A DNA stretch of 64,000 bases from NCBI GenBank assembly GCA_020744425.1, contig JAGMUV010000027.1:372001-436000 (forward strand), written 5' to 3'. Shown one piece after another: positions 30,961 through 41,329 of this stretch. Source of the stretch: Dactylonectria macrodidyma (taxonomy: Eukaryota > Ascomycota > Sordariomycetes > Hypocreales > Nectriaceae). Every line of letters starts with the position of its first letter. Position 1 is the first letter of the stretch. The notes below the pieces were generated by a model. That model was not told the DNA's origin. It did no database searches and saw nothing but the letters and a program-made list of their open reading frames with translations. Made by a program: the position numbers and the translations under genes.

Positions 30961-31463
30961 TTAAATGATCCTCTCATACGGCCGTAGATTCTGCTTTTGC
31001 GGCCCTCTATTTTGTCGCCGGCGATTTGGCTGATTGGCCTCTTGACCCTCATTTACTATGGTATTTACCTGTGATTGAGAGGCTTGAGGGAATGGGCCAA
31101 GACTGCCGCCATTAACGCCCGGGATCAGGCCACTTAAGGGCGGCCTCGACCCGGGGACAGGGAAAGAAGACCAATACTCCATCGGGCCGGGGAATTGAGG
31201 CCCTCGAGGTGGCTGTGGAGGTTCGTAACGCTCAAATTGTGAGGGAATTCTCTGCATCTCGGCCCTCGCCGCTTGGCTCCGCACAACTGTATGAGAAGGT
31301 GTATTCATAGCCTGTCTGGCGGGCTCCTGTATCAGCCGCTGCGAGGGCTCCTGCGTGTGCCGCTGATACCCCTCTAGCTCCTCCCTTATTGTGCTCCGGA
31401 ACGCCTGTGATACCTGTGATAATGCCGCCTCCAGGTCATCATCAGCACGCCTCTTGCGCTGTT
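30961..31463 (-). CDS. Unidentified C-terminal exon, Pro/Gln-rich
   Basis: On the minus strand an open exon starts after a plausible acceptor (TTTCAACAG, ending at about 31464) and runs to a stop near 30961. It encodes KRRADDDLEAALSQVSQAF followed by a Pro-, Arg- and Gln-rich tail. An upstream stretch in the frame VWKKVEHSTEIVP joined by a GTACAT intron would be consistent as the previous exon, but that frame closes quickly. I do not recognise the family. It lies just downstream of the glutamate decarboxylase gene on the same strand and could be an old transposon gene fragment or the relic of a host gene. Confidence 0.35.
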
Positions 31464-31615
31464 GAAATGAGAAGATTCAATTTGCTTAATTCATCCTAAA
31501 TGAACAGTAGGAGAACTACTATTTATGTACAGGCACGATCTCTGTGGAATGTTCCACCTTCTTCCACACCTTGCCACCGACTTGGTCGCCTCACTTTTGT
31601 GATCTCCAACATTCT

Positions 31616-33534
31616 CTAGCAGATAGCGTGGGTTTTGCCCGTCTTGCCCTGGAGAGAATGTGTCTCATTCTATCATGTGTTAGCAGTGCCTCACAGTGAT
31701 GCCGGTCGAGAGACGATAAATGGGAAAGGGGTGACTGACCGCGTAGGCGGGGTGGGCATTCTTGCTCTGGCCCAGCGATGTGAGGTGCTTCTTGATATAC
31801 TCCTCCCGCTTCTTGGTGCTTTCCTGGTCTATCTCCTTGAGGAGACCCCAGCAGAGTGTGATATCGTTGATGAGCGAGTCACATCGCATGCGGGTGAAGT
31901 CTTCCCTCACGACGACGCGTAGCATCTTGACGTTAGATTTGGGCGCCATGGTGTAGGCAGGGACGACCCAGCCGCGGGAGCGTAGTTGATGCGCAAGCAT
32001 GAACTCATCATAGGAACAGTCCTCATCGCCACCCTCCTCTGGGGTGCGGAAGCGGAAGGCCACAAGGGGCAGGCCTGCGCCGCAGCGCTCTGACATGATG
32101 ATGAAGCCTTGCTTCTCAAGCGTCTCTGTTAGGTAGTCAGCTGTGCGGGTCAAATTGCTCATGACAGCACGGTAGCCGTGCTTTCCGAGGCGAATTAGCT
32201 GGTAGTACTGGCCGATGACCTGGGAGGCGCCTTTAGAGAAATTGAGGGTAAAGGAGGACTGGCTAGCGCCGAGGTAGTTGATGTTAAAGACGAGCTCCTG
32301 GGGGAGGTACTCGGGGGCTCGCCAGATGACCCAGCCGACACCAGGGTAGACGAGACCATACTGATCATAGAGTCAGCACCTATAAAGAGTCATAAACGCA
32401 AGTAGGGGTAATACCTTGTGACCAGAGACGTTAATAGAGACGACCTTTTCACATCGGAAGTCCCACTCAAGGTCAGGGGCAATGAATGGGGCGACAAAGC
32501 CACCGCTAGCGGCATCGACGTGAATAGGAACATCAATATCCCGCTCAACAAGCAGATCATTAATAGCCTTAACATCCTCATACTCGCCAGTATAGGTAGT
32601 GCCAAGGATAGCACAGATGCCAATAGTATTCTCATCGCATAGGTTAACAGCCTCATCAGGGTCAAGGACATAGCGATCAGAAGTACAATAGACAAGCTTC
32701 TCCTCGATCTCAAAGTAGCGGGTAGCCTTCTCCCAGCAGACCTGCACGGCCGAGGACATGATTATATTAGGGTGCTCAGTGCTTTTGCCGGCGGCAAGCT
32801 GGCGGTTCTTCCAGCGCTTCTTCATAGCGAGGACAGCAAGCATGATGGCCTCAGAGGAGCCAACGGTGGAAGTGCCGACGGAGGTGCTGGCGGGCGCGTG
32901 AAAGAGGTCGCCGATCATGTTGACACAACGGTTCTGGATGTCGGCAGACTGTGGATACTCCTCATAGTCGATGAAGTTTTTAGAGAAGGACTCTACCATA
33001 AGCTTCTCAGCTTCATCTTCCTATAGATTTGGGGGATCATCCCCTTGTTAGTCAGTGTGTCTTGTAGTTGGAGATTTGTCATGTATATTGGATGTTGGAG
33101 GTTAGAGATTAGTGTAGGTGGAGAGTGGGTTATCCCCAATTCCCAAGAGCCAAGACGCCAGGGAACGGACACCTGCATTAGCCCAAGTGCTGGGGTCATG
33201 GGAGTAAGTGATAGGGGCAATTTACCATGTATGTGGTGACGAATGAGGCCAGGCTTTGAACGGTCAGTATTATCATCATCAGCATCATCAGCATCAAGAG
33301 GAAAACATACTTAAGCATAGGGTTGTTATCAAGGCTGAGATCGTCCTTGATCATGCGATAGGCAATGTCACGGGGCATCTGGTTCTCAGGCATGTGATGG
33401 CGCGGCAGGTCCATGCCGGCAAAGCGCGAGCTATAGACGCTGGTGGCGAACTCATCCTCATAGTTGGAGAGTTGCATCTGAGGTCTCCGGGAGGCGCGGG
33501 AGCTGGTGGGGTGGACGGCGGAGAGATGGGCCAT
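31616..33534 (-). CDS. Glutamate decarboxylase (PLP-dependent)
   Basis: My model has five exons: 33534-33311, 33253-33226 (28 nt), 33020-32415, 32360-31740 and 31669-31616, giving 510 aa, the usual size for fungal GAD. Start ATG 33534 gives [13 protein letters not shown]. The PLP-binding Lys is K286 in NVSGHK, the last codon before an intron. The cofactor-binding [25 protein letters not shown] and GDLFHAPA motifs are intact, and the C-terminus ends [11 protein letters not shown] after the last intron. Reaction: L-glutamate to GABA plus CO2, cytosolic, first step of the GABA shunt and acid response. The relatives include aspartate 1-decarboxylases, so substrate should not be taken as proven. 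It is divergent from the gene at 34349, sharing an 814-bp promoter region. Confidence 0.9.
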
Positions 33535-34348
33535 GCTGTCGATGTACGATTTTGGTCCTGCCGTTGATGTATCCGTTGGTGTATCCGCTAGCAGAGTGAG
33601 AGTGGCCGTTGGTGTTGATATTATTGTTGATATCGTCGTCGCTGGTCTCGATGATGGGGATGGACTCAGGAACCTCGGCGGGCTCCATGGACTCCTCTTA
33701 AACTCATGACGGAGGAAGGAAGAGGGGTAAAGGGGGTGAGAGTGTATGTGGGGTGGGTTCAAGGTTGCCTTTGGCGATGACACGGAGCCGACGCTGGATG
33801 CGAGAGAGGCTATGAAGTGGAGGGCGAATGAAACATTAAGCAGGCAATTAGAGGGGTGACATCTGGCACATGCTCACAGAGCCCGTCGTCAGCCACTCAA
33901 CCGTACAACCCACCGGGATGGAGGAATTTTGACTAGTCAGGCCATTGCAATGATGGATGTGAAGGGTGACTTCATACTTCAGTCACGATTCATCGGGTGA
34001 CGTGAGGAACGATGGCGGGGTTAAAATGCTGCTTGCATTCCGCTGGGCATCAGCCCGAGGAACTCTAAGACCCACCCATCAGATCAGATATAACTGGATA
34101 TCCTACCTGCTTCCATTCCTTCTGATTCAATCCAAGTTAGATGACACGAGACAAAGACAGCTTGAGTTGAGGTGAGTTGAGCCGAGCTACAGCGACTATT
34201 ACTTATACCTGCCTCACGGCTATATTCAGAGCTCTCAACATCAACAACCCACCACCAGTTCCTACCCATCACATCCGGAGTCTCGCACTTGAGAGACAGC
34301 CGCGCAACGAGTCATCGTTCCATCGCCCTCGGTCGTAGGCTCAGAGCG
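33535..34348. promoter_or_regulatory. Divergent promoter between glutamate decarboxylase and the PPCDC-like gene
   Basis: 814 bp separate the two divergent start codons and contain no other convincing gene. Overlapping short ORFs upstream of the GAD start are out of frame. The pair could be co-regulated from here. I cannot name specific binding sites. Confidence 0.4.
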
Positions 34349-35089
34349 ATGCTTCATAGGATCACGCACGGGTATGACGCCCACCACGAGCAGTTCGTCC
34401 GCGCCTCCACCAAGACGCTCGAACTCGCCTGCTACGATGGCAAGCAGCACCTCCTGCTCGCGGCCTCCGGCTGCATCACCACCACAAACCTGGTCCATAT
34501 CATCGAGGGCCTCTCGGCGCATAAGAACCTCTCAATCCGCCTGATCCTTACGGGCTCCGCGGGCCACTTCCTCGCCGGCCAGTCGCGCGAGCAGCCGACC
34601 CTCTCAGCCGTCGCCTACCTCCCTAACGTGGACGCCGTCTACACCGACGCCTCCGAGTGGGCTAAGCCGTGGAAGCGCGGCGCACCCATCCTGCACATTG
34701 TGCTGCGCAAGTGGGCTGACGTGCTGGTGGTTGCGCCGCTCAGCGCCAATACCATGGCCAAGATGGTCAACGGCATGTGCGACAACCTGCTGACGTCGGT
34801 CATCCGCGCGTGGGACACCATGGGCACCGTCGACGGCGCCAAGAAGAAGATCGTCGTGGCGCCCAGCATGAACACGGCCATGTGGCGACACCCTGTCACG
34901 GGGAGGCAAATCAAGACGATCGAGGAGGAGTGGGGGGGCGAGGATGGCTGGATCGAGGTGCTTCGGCCGATCGAGAAGGAATTGGCCAGCGGAGACGTTG
35001 AGGAGGGCGCTATGGTCGGCTGGGAGAAGATTGTCGAGGTGATTGAGGCCAAGATTGAGGCGAGCAAGCTGGCTGTCGATGGGAACTAG
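34349..35089 (+). CDS. Phosphopantothenoylcysteine decarboxylase-like flavoprotein (HAL3/SIS2 family)
   Basis: 246 aa from ATG 34349, single exon. It has the HFCD flavoprotein core: LAASGCITT for FMN binding, the candidate catalytic His H116 in HIVLRKWAD, PLSANTMAKMVNGMCDNLL (residues 130-148) and APSMNTAMW (171-179, the PxMNxxMW substrate-recognition clamp). Family reaction: 4'-phosphopantothenoylcysteine to 4'-phosphopantetheine, an FMN-dependent step in coenzyme A synthesis. Yeast relatives also act as Ppz1 phosphatase inhibitors. All key motifs are present, so an active decarboxylase is likely. Divergent with the glutamate decarboxylase gene. Confidence 0.88.
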   Translation: MLHRITHGYDAHHEQFVRASTKTLELACYDGKQHLLLAASGCITTTNLVHIIEGLSAHKNLSIRLILTGSAGHFLAGQSREQPTLSAVAYLPNVDAVYTDASEWAKPWKRGAPILHIVLRKWADVLVVAPLSANTMAKMVNGMCDNLLTSVIRAWDTMGTVDGAKKKIVVAPSMNTAMWRHPVTGRQIKTIEEEWGGEDGWIEVLRPIEKELASGDVEEGAMVGWEKIVEVIEAKIEASKLAVDGN

Positions 35090-35734
35090 GTGCCTAGGGA
35101 CAGAAGTGAGTATTAGCCATCATATGTGATTGATGGATAGGCGTTTTGGGAGTCTTTTCGATCTGATGGAAATGGGGTATAGCATCATCAAAATGAAGCC
35201 TGTAATAATCTGACAAAAGCGTAATTGAATACCTGGGAATCCATCATCTGGTTGCTCTCATCATGCGAGTTGGCGAGTCCGTGCTCCAGTGACGGATAAG
35301 ACCTGAGACTGACAGACGGCGCTGGAACCTGGCAACCAGAAACGCTCCTTCCCACCCAGGCAGATGGCTACACCTGCCTCTCTTGCCGACTTATGCTGAG
35401 CCTCAGGTTGCCCGCAAAAGCCCCTCACCAACTTCTCCTTTGGTCTATCACCCTCAACATCGTCTGAAATAGATGATAAGTACTTGTATCTAAGAGGCAT
35501 ATCCTGACTCCCTAACTCAGTGTTGAACTAGGTATGGCATCTAACTGATGGTTAGCATTTAAGTCAGGAAGAGTCAAAGCGGAAATCAGCACCCCTGGAT
35601 GATCGTGGTCAGCGCTCCTAATTACGGAGGCCGATAGGCCGAGCAAAAACATGGAGGAAACCGCGTCGCTCGCGTCTACAGCAGTCTTTTTACTATGGCA
35701 GACGTGTCTAAACAGTCTACTCACCAGCTACACC
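35090..35734. other. Intergenic region, no gene seen
   Basis: Short ORFs only. Probably the terminator region of the PPCDC-like gene and the 5' part of the degenerate hAT element. No tRNA or repeat ends recognised. Confidence 0.35.
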
Positions 35735-36859
35735 ATGGCCACTATCTCCAGCTATTTCGGCGCTACCAGCGCTCGGCGTCCGGATTCTGACAGAGTTATT
35801 CTTGCTCCCGCATATATTAGTCCTCGCCCAAACGACCCCGCAGGAATCCTGATCGAACCTGACGAATTCGCGCTGAATGGGAAGCAGTATGTTCGCTACT
35901 CTGTCGTAGCAAAGTCCCAAAAGCGCACCAAGAAGAGGACATCAGTTGTCTGGCAGTATGGTGAAGATATACAACTGAAGCAGGGCCCAACGAAGAAGTT
36001 CTGGTACTGTTATCTGTGTGAGCAGCAGCAGCGCCAGCAAGGGCTTCCAATTTCCGGCAAGGGCAACTGCACTGCCTTAGACCACCTCGAATCGAAACAC
36101 CAAATCGACAGGGAGACTGGTGAGCATAGACCTGCAAAGAACGACCCCTCACAGCCGTCAATTGTCGACTTCAACAGTATATCAACCGTTGTATTCAAAC
36201 GCCGATTTGACGACTTCAAGGAGCTTCTTATTCGATGGATCGTCTACTGTCACATCGCCTTCTTCCAAATCGAAAACCTCCACTTCCGCGACCTCCTCTT
36301 CTATGTATTTCCAGGCCTAACAACGCTGCTACCAAAGGCGATCCTTGTGATTCGCAAATGGATCATAGAGGCATTTGAGGTGCGCAAGGAGAGGCTGCGT
36401 CAAGAAATGCAAGCGGCACACAGCAATATATCGATATCGTTCGATTTATGGTCATCGCCGAACTACCAGGCCACTCTGGGATGTGTCGCGCATTTTGTCA
36501 ACAGAAGCGGGAAGAGACGAACGGCAGTGCTGGCTCTTCGCGAACTGGTTGGCGAACATTCAGGTGAGAATATGGCAGATGCCCTCCTACACATATTTGG
36601 CGACTACGGGATCAGCGGCAGAATCGGTTATTTCATGAGCAAGAAGCTTCGCTTACGACGACGCCTCCGGTGTTTCGGCCATCGGAAGGCATTTGATAAC
36701 TGCAGTATCGGCTTGATGGAAGACGAAGCAAGGGATGAGGCTGGGACCAGTGGGCTGGGTGCGGAAGGGAAAGAAGACAGCGGTGGAGATGACGGCAGTG
36801 AGGAGTCAAATATATTGGAGAAGAACACTGCTGGTGAGCATAATGGGCTCAGGATTTAG
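35735..36859 (+). pseudogene. hAT transposase N-terminal half, internally deleted
   Basis: From ATG 35735 (MATISSYFGATSARR). A BED-type zinc finger is visible (YCYLCEQ..., then ALDHLESKH). The first catalytic Asp block is SISFDLWSSPNYQATLGCVAHFV. After DYGISGRIGYFM the expected second Asp block is missing: the frame jumps to SKKLRLRRRLRCFGH and then into an acidic tail, losing the C-terminal catalytic Glu and dimerisation regions. It is therefore a broken fungal hAT transposase although the frame itself is open for 375 codons. No inverted ends could be assigned to it. Confidence 0.75.
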
Positions 36860-37483
36860 CTAGTATCATGGGATCTTGTGTCGCAATTTCCGATGGATCT
36901 GGGTTGTAGGGATAAAAGCTCTTGATACATCTAAAGAGACTGAGAAGATGTCGGTTGCTTATACATTGGGCCGCCAGGGCCGTCGTGTTGAAGAACTTGC
37001 TTCTTGGGAGACATAAGGTAGCTGATACCAATCTCCGGGCAGCGGGTCTGAACGGCGGAAGACCTTCCTTTCGGTTTGATCAAATGTATGACGTTTTGTT
37101 CTGTTGGATGTGACATCTTGTTCTACATCAAGTGGATGTCAAAGGTCTTTTTTGGTGCGGGGTCGCCCGCCGACCCCGCAGATTACCGCAAGGCCCTTGA
37201 CATCGCCCCCCAAAGTACGGATGTCAACTCCGCGACACCGTTGGGACCGAAATACTAGATGTACGAGGGTGAAAGCTATACCGTTCGATGGCGCCTATTC
37301 CGGTGATCAAGTGCACGTCTTTTCATATCGTGGAGTAGCTTGGTTCAGTTGCTATGGTGGGTTAAAATTTTCGCCCGCCTGCAGCGCCAGGTCACTTACA
37401 CATTGAAAAAACAAACATTTTGCAGCAAGTCAATAAACTCCTGATTTTCGATCTAGAGTAATACCTAATTACAGACTTCTATA
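36860..37483. other. Intergenic region with one strong inverted repeat
   Basis: No gene seen. It holds the inverted structure at 37135-37204 (annotated separately) and otherwise short ORFs. Confidence 0.35.
37135..37204. repeat. Nested palindrome (foldback) structure
   Basis: The outer arms GATGTCAAAGGTCTT (37135-37149) and AAGGCCCTTGACATC (37190-37204) pair with two mismatches. The inner arms GCGGGGTCG (37157-37165) and CGACCCCGC (37171-37179) pair perfectly around a 5-base loop. It looks like a tiny foldback element or the fused ends of a deleted transposon. Confidence 0.6.
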
Positions 37484-39450
37484 CTAATTCCTGGCCTTCC
37501 TGTCGTTTCTAATGGATTTGAATACTTTGTCAAGCGAATTAGAATCCCGTTCCGCATCCATTTGCTTCGCTACTACGTCCTCCGCAATATGCTGTGCTGC
37601 AGCCCGCCGAGCAACCTCGTCAATGATCATCTTTCTAGTAGAGAAATACTGCTTTTCAGAGGATGGTCGCCAGCGGGTTCCCCAGTCATGTTCAAGGCTA
37701 TCTACAGAGGGCATTCCGCCTAGGCCGTGGCGCCACAAACGTAGCAGATCCTGAACCGTCTTAACAGCTCGCGGGAGCTTATAGCTCGGGGGCTGACATC
37801 TTTCTGCAACTGACTGACTGGCTTCCCCATTTCCCTGACCCTGCTTTGGCGCAGGCGCAGTTTGTGTGGGAGGAGTAGTATGAACGGGTCGGGCCAAGGG
37901 CGTGGGAGTAGTTTCCCGGGATACACGGCGCCTCTGCTGACGTGGTTCATGGCCGGCGTGCACCTCCCATTGCAAGGTAGCCTTAGACCTTCCAGGGGTC
38001 CACGTGACTGTAAAGGAACCGCCAGTCAGGTCGTCCATCTTGGTGGCTAGGATCTGACTAGCCGCCATCAGCTCAGTGTACCTCTGTTGAGCTAGTTGCT
38101 CAGCCGCCAATTGCTGGGCGGCTACGGTTCGAAGTTGAGCTGCGACTACCGGGACTGCTTTCTGAATGGCCGTGACGTGTGATACCTCCTGCGCACGTTT
38201 GCAAGCGTCCTTAATTTGGACCGCGAACGCTGCGAATTCCGAACAGCGAAAGACCGGCTCTTCGAAGATGGGGTGGAAAGGGTAGTGCTCGCGTAGGAAA
38301 ACCGCCTCCTGCAGGACCACTTCTCGTAGCCACTCCAGTAGTTCCAGAAAAGCACCGGCAGCCATATTGGGTTCAACGCCGAGCTTTACGGCTTCCTTCG
38401 AACCAGGGTCATCGTGTGCTGCCTTCCACTTATCTTAGTTCAGGCCAGACCTGAGCTAATAGGGAGGCAGGCGGTCGCACAGTAGCACGTGGCACAAAGT
38501 AGGTTCCTGACCACTCTGGGTCAAAGTCGGCCACTGCCCGCATAAACTCGAACGGTAGGGAGGTAAGGTAACAGCCAGTCATCTGATCCCCGTTATTCCA
38601 CCTGCCCGCCCGGCGAATCTGTGAGCAGTTAGTTAGAGTAGGTGTAAAAGTAGATAGGATCGTGTAATAGGCAGGGGGGCTGTGTAAGCTTGGCCACTTT
38701 ACTATGGCTGAATATGCAATTTTGGCTGACTTTATCCGAATTTGCGATTCCTCCATACAAATTTCCACAGTTCAGATATAACTACCCAGTGCTATACTGA
38801 CATCCGCTGTACCTAGTTGCACTACGTACCTGACCTTCGACCACGCCTGCAATATCTGCATTCTGCGTGCCGGCTACCCGAGGCGCGTGGCTGACTTTGC
38901 TGACCTTGATACCTGCCTTCTCATAGAAGCGGGAGGTCCAGTCACGAGCAGTCTGATACGAGAGGGGAGCTATATAATAGTCAGGAAGTGTTGGGGACGG
39001 AGGGCGAAGTTACGCGGTGGCACAACACAACACTAACCTTTTGGCTCCTTCGCTGACCGCCGCAGGACCTTTATCCCGTACCAATCTTCGCTTTTTCCAA
39101 AGACTGGAAATTTCTCAGCCTTTTCCGCCTGCCAACGCCAGAAGAAGAAGAATGCTAAGGCGCCGATAAGACAGGATCTCGGATCTCGGTGGCGGAGGGC
39201 AGCGCCGTATTCCATCCGCCCGTGTTGGTTCGTCTTCCCGCCGTTCATCACAACGATCAGCGCCTTCGTAGTAAATCCTTCAGTTTTGAGACCTTCGTTT
39301 GGAAGGCCGAGGCAAAAGCAGTCCGCCAGTTCCATCGGGAGCCGGTTACTCGACCGTAGCAACATGTGATTCCCGAACAGAAAGTCGACCTGGGTCCGTA
39401 AGGCGCTGCCGATAGATATCCGATCTCGTTCAGCCCAGGCTACGGCCAGT
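37484..39450 (-). pseudogene. Crypton-type tyrosine recombinase, truncated and frameshifted
   Basis: Minus strand. Exon pieces: about 39450-39038, 38969-38830 and 38618 onward, with introns 38970-39037 and 38619-38829. They encode a core with KTNQHGRMEYGAALRH, then KVSHAPRVAGTQNADIAG (H-x-x-R) and RRAGRWNNGDQMTGCYLTSLP, where the Tyr is the probable nucleophile. At about 38422 the LWPEL/DKWK junction carries an extra A that shifts the frame. Downstream, to 37484, the frame encodes a GCR1_C-like DNA-binding domain (LEHDWGTRWRPSSEKQYF). The N-terminus is cut by the hAT element at 39447. Family role: site-specific recombination for transposition. This copy is dead. Confidence 0.75.
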
Positions 39451-39719
39451 GTGGCTAACAATCAAGCTCGAACTTGACAATTCTCAATCAAGTTCGACTT
39501 CTCGTCAAGTCAAGTTCTCAAGTCAAGTTTAAGGGTTATCGTCAATCAATCAAGTTAAAGGAGTGTCAAGTTGTCAAGTACTTGATGCCAACAATTACTT
39601 ATTTAGGAAGGCTAGGAGAGGATACCCTAGATATCGCTAATTAGCCAATTACATCGCTTAGAACTAATATCTATATCTAAGCTGCGCATGGAAGCACTGT
39701 AGGAAAGGTTAACAGCTTA

Positions 39720-39775
39720 GCGCAATGGCCCTATTGGGTGTGTCCCCCCGGACGAAATAACATCCTATTCCTACA
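39720..39775 (+). repeat. Relic of a Tad1-like LINE 3' end inside the hAT element
   Basis: GGCCCTATTGGG, then CCCCGGACGAAATAACATCC, matches the LINE-4 3' end (GGCCCTATAGGG, then CCGGGCGAAATAAAATCC). No LINE ORF accompanies it, so it is a 3' stub, probably from a severely 5'-truncated insertion. Confidence 0.6.
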
Positions 39776-40041
39776 TCAAATATCTACCAACAACGCGTTC
39801 TGGGGCCTAAGTCGGCCATCAAGTACTCGAAGCTTATCTGCGATATCTTCAAGTCAATCTACCGATCTAAACTGGCCGATATCGTCGACTGAGCAAACAT
39901 CAGATGTACCGGTAGAGCAACTTATCCTTCGATCTACCTGCCCTCCACACTCTCTCGTTCCCAATTGACTGGGGTGTGCTTCGGCGGCACGATGGCACGA
40001 TTGTGTAGGGTATACGGTATCGCATACCGGACAAGAGGAGC

Positions 40042-40509
40042 GTGGGCAGACAGGTAAAGGTCTCGCGGATCTATTCATATGGAGCAGAGCGGGAGCATAG
40101 TAGTGACAAGTGCTTCCTCTGCGCCGATTGCCATAACAATAAGCGGTATACCAGTCAGCTGTTTGCAGCAGAATCGACGACGGCTGCAATCCAGCATGTT
40201 ATAGAGTTCCACAAGGTCAAAAGGCCTTCGAATTCGACCAACGATGACGATGATATCTGGGTATGGTGGGTGGACTGACGCCACGTTTGGCCTATTCTCA
40301 GCAAACTTGCTCTTAACATCTTCAGCACGCCAGCGATGAGCGCAGAGCCAGAGCGCGTATTCTCTGCCGGTAGTGAGCTCATCACCGACAAGCGCAACGG
40401 CCTCGGCGATGACACAGCTGAAGCTGAGATGATACAGAAGAACTGGATTACTTCAAAGATCTTGCGCGGGATTGCTACAACAAGAGGTCTATACAAATTA
40501 CCTGATTAG
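40042..40509 (+). pseudogene. hAT transposase scraps: BED finger joined to dimerisation domain
   Basis: The first frame (about 40042-40278) encodes a degenerate BED finger (KCFLCADCHNNK, then HVIEFHK). After a gap, the frame at 40336-40509 encodes the C-terminal hAT dimerisation motif (MSAEPERVFSAGSELITDKR). The whole catalytic middle is missing. This is what remains of the autonomous parent of the 39447-40647 element. Confidence 0.7.
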
Positions 40510-40647
40510 GTATAGTACATCAAGTACTTGACAAGTTGTCAATCAAGCTCGCTGATTAGTCAAGTCAAGCTTCAATCGAGCTGAGATAGGTTCAATCAAT
40601 CGAGTTTGAGGGCCAAAATTGAACTCGATTGATTGTTAGCCACACTG

Positions 40648-40839
40648 ACGACGATTTATCTGGTCAAGACCTTCGGAAAGTGCGGAGGATGAGCGAAGAC
40701 TACGATTGGTCTGTTGTCGGGCCGGCAAGTCAAGATCGTTTCCATTGGCTGAGTGTCGGACCGACACGTAAAATTCTCTCCACCACCCCGTCCTCGTGCG
40801 CGGAGCGGTCGGCGGCGGAGTTTTTACGGACGGCGAGGG
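40648..40839. other. Short spacer, no gene seen
   Basis: About 190 bp between the hAT and foldback elements. No coding signature was recognised. Confidence 0.3.
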
Positions 40840-41324
40840 GTGTTGAAATGAGCATGTTGTGTTGATTAAAAGAGAAAAAGACTAGCGCTAACCAGCGGAA
40901 GCTATTGACAAGAAGACATCCACATCCCAGCCACCAATGGATCGGAATAGCCATTGATCCGTTAAACGACGGATCTCAACAAGGGGCGCACTGCGAAGGG
41001 AGGTTGAACGCTGCATTCAGTTACCCGTTGGTCAGCCAACTTTCGGGGCAGGCTTCACACCCCGAAAGTTGGTCACAAAATTCGCAGACACCTAAAAATA
41101 CCGCACGTGAACTCAAACACCCCCAAAACCCACCAAAGCCGTGGCTTATTTTCAAGGCATTTCCTACAGAATCATGGTCAGAATGTTGAGATCCGTTGTT
41201 TAACGGATCAATGGCTATTCCGATCCATTGGTGGCTGGGATGTGGATGTCTTCTTGTCAATAGCTTCAGCTGGTTAGCGCTAGTCTTTTCCTCCTTCAAT
41301 CAACATAACATGCTCATTTCAACA
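40840..41324. mobile_element. Foldback/MITE-like element with about 140-bp inverted arms
   Basis: The left arm 40840-40980 and right arm 41186-41324 are inverted copies, with tips GTGTTGAAATGAGCATG and CATGCTCATTTCAACAC. The middle is about 205 bp and non-coding. A third single arm (56346-56440) lies 15 kb away. Long arms and no ORF make this a non-autonomous element. The arms contain CCACATCCCAGCCACC and an inner short palindrome (GGATCAATGGCTATTCCG near 41207). No target duplication was seen. Confidence 0.8.
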
Positions 41325-41329
41325 CAGAA

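Larger units (their letters stand above)
39447..40647 (+). mobile_element. Internally deleted hAT element
   Basis: The ends are inverted: CAGTGTGGCTAACAATCAA at 39447 and its complement ending at 40647. About 130 bp inside each end is packed with TCAAGT/ACTTGA motifs, typical of hAT subterminal binding sites. The inside holds only BED-finger and C-terminal scraps of a transposase. An 8-bp target duplication was not found. The left end cuts into the Crypton gene. Confidence 0.82.

Noticed and set aside
37484..39450. Starship captain (DUF3435 tyrosine recombinase)
   Set aside because: The order of motifs and the GCR1_C-like domain fit Crypton better, and there is no large cargo block starting at this gene.
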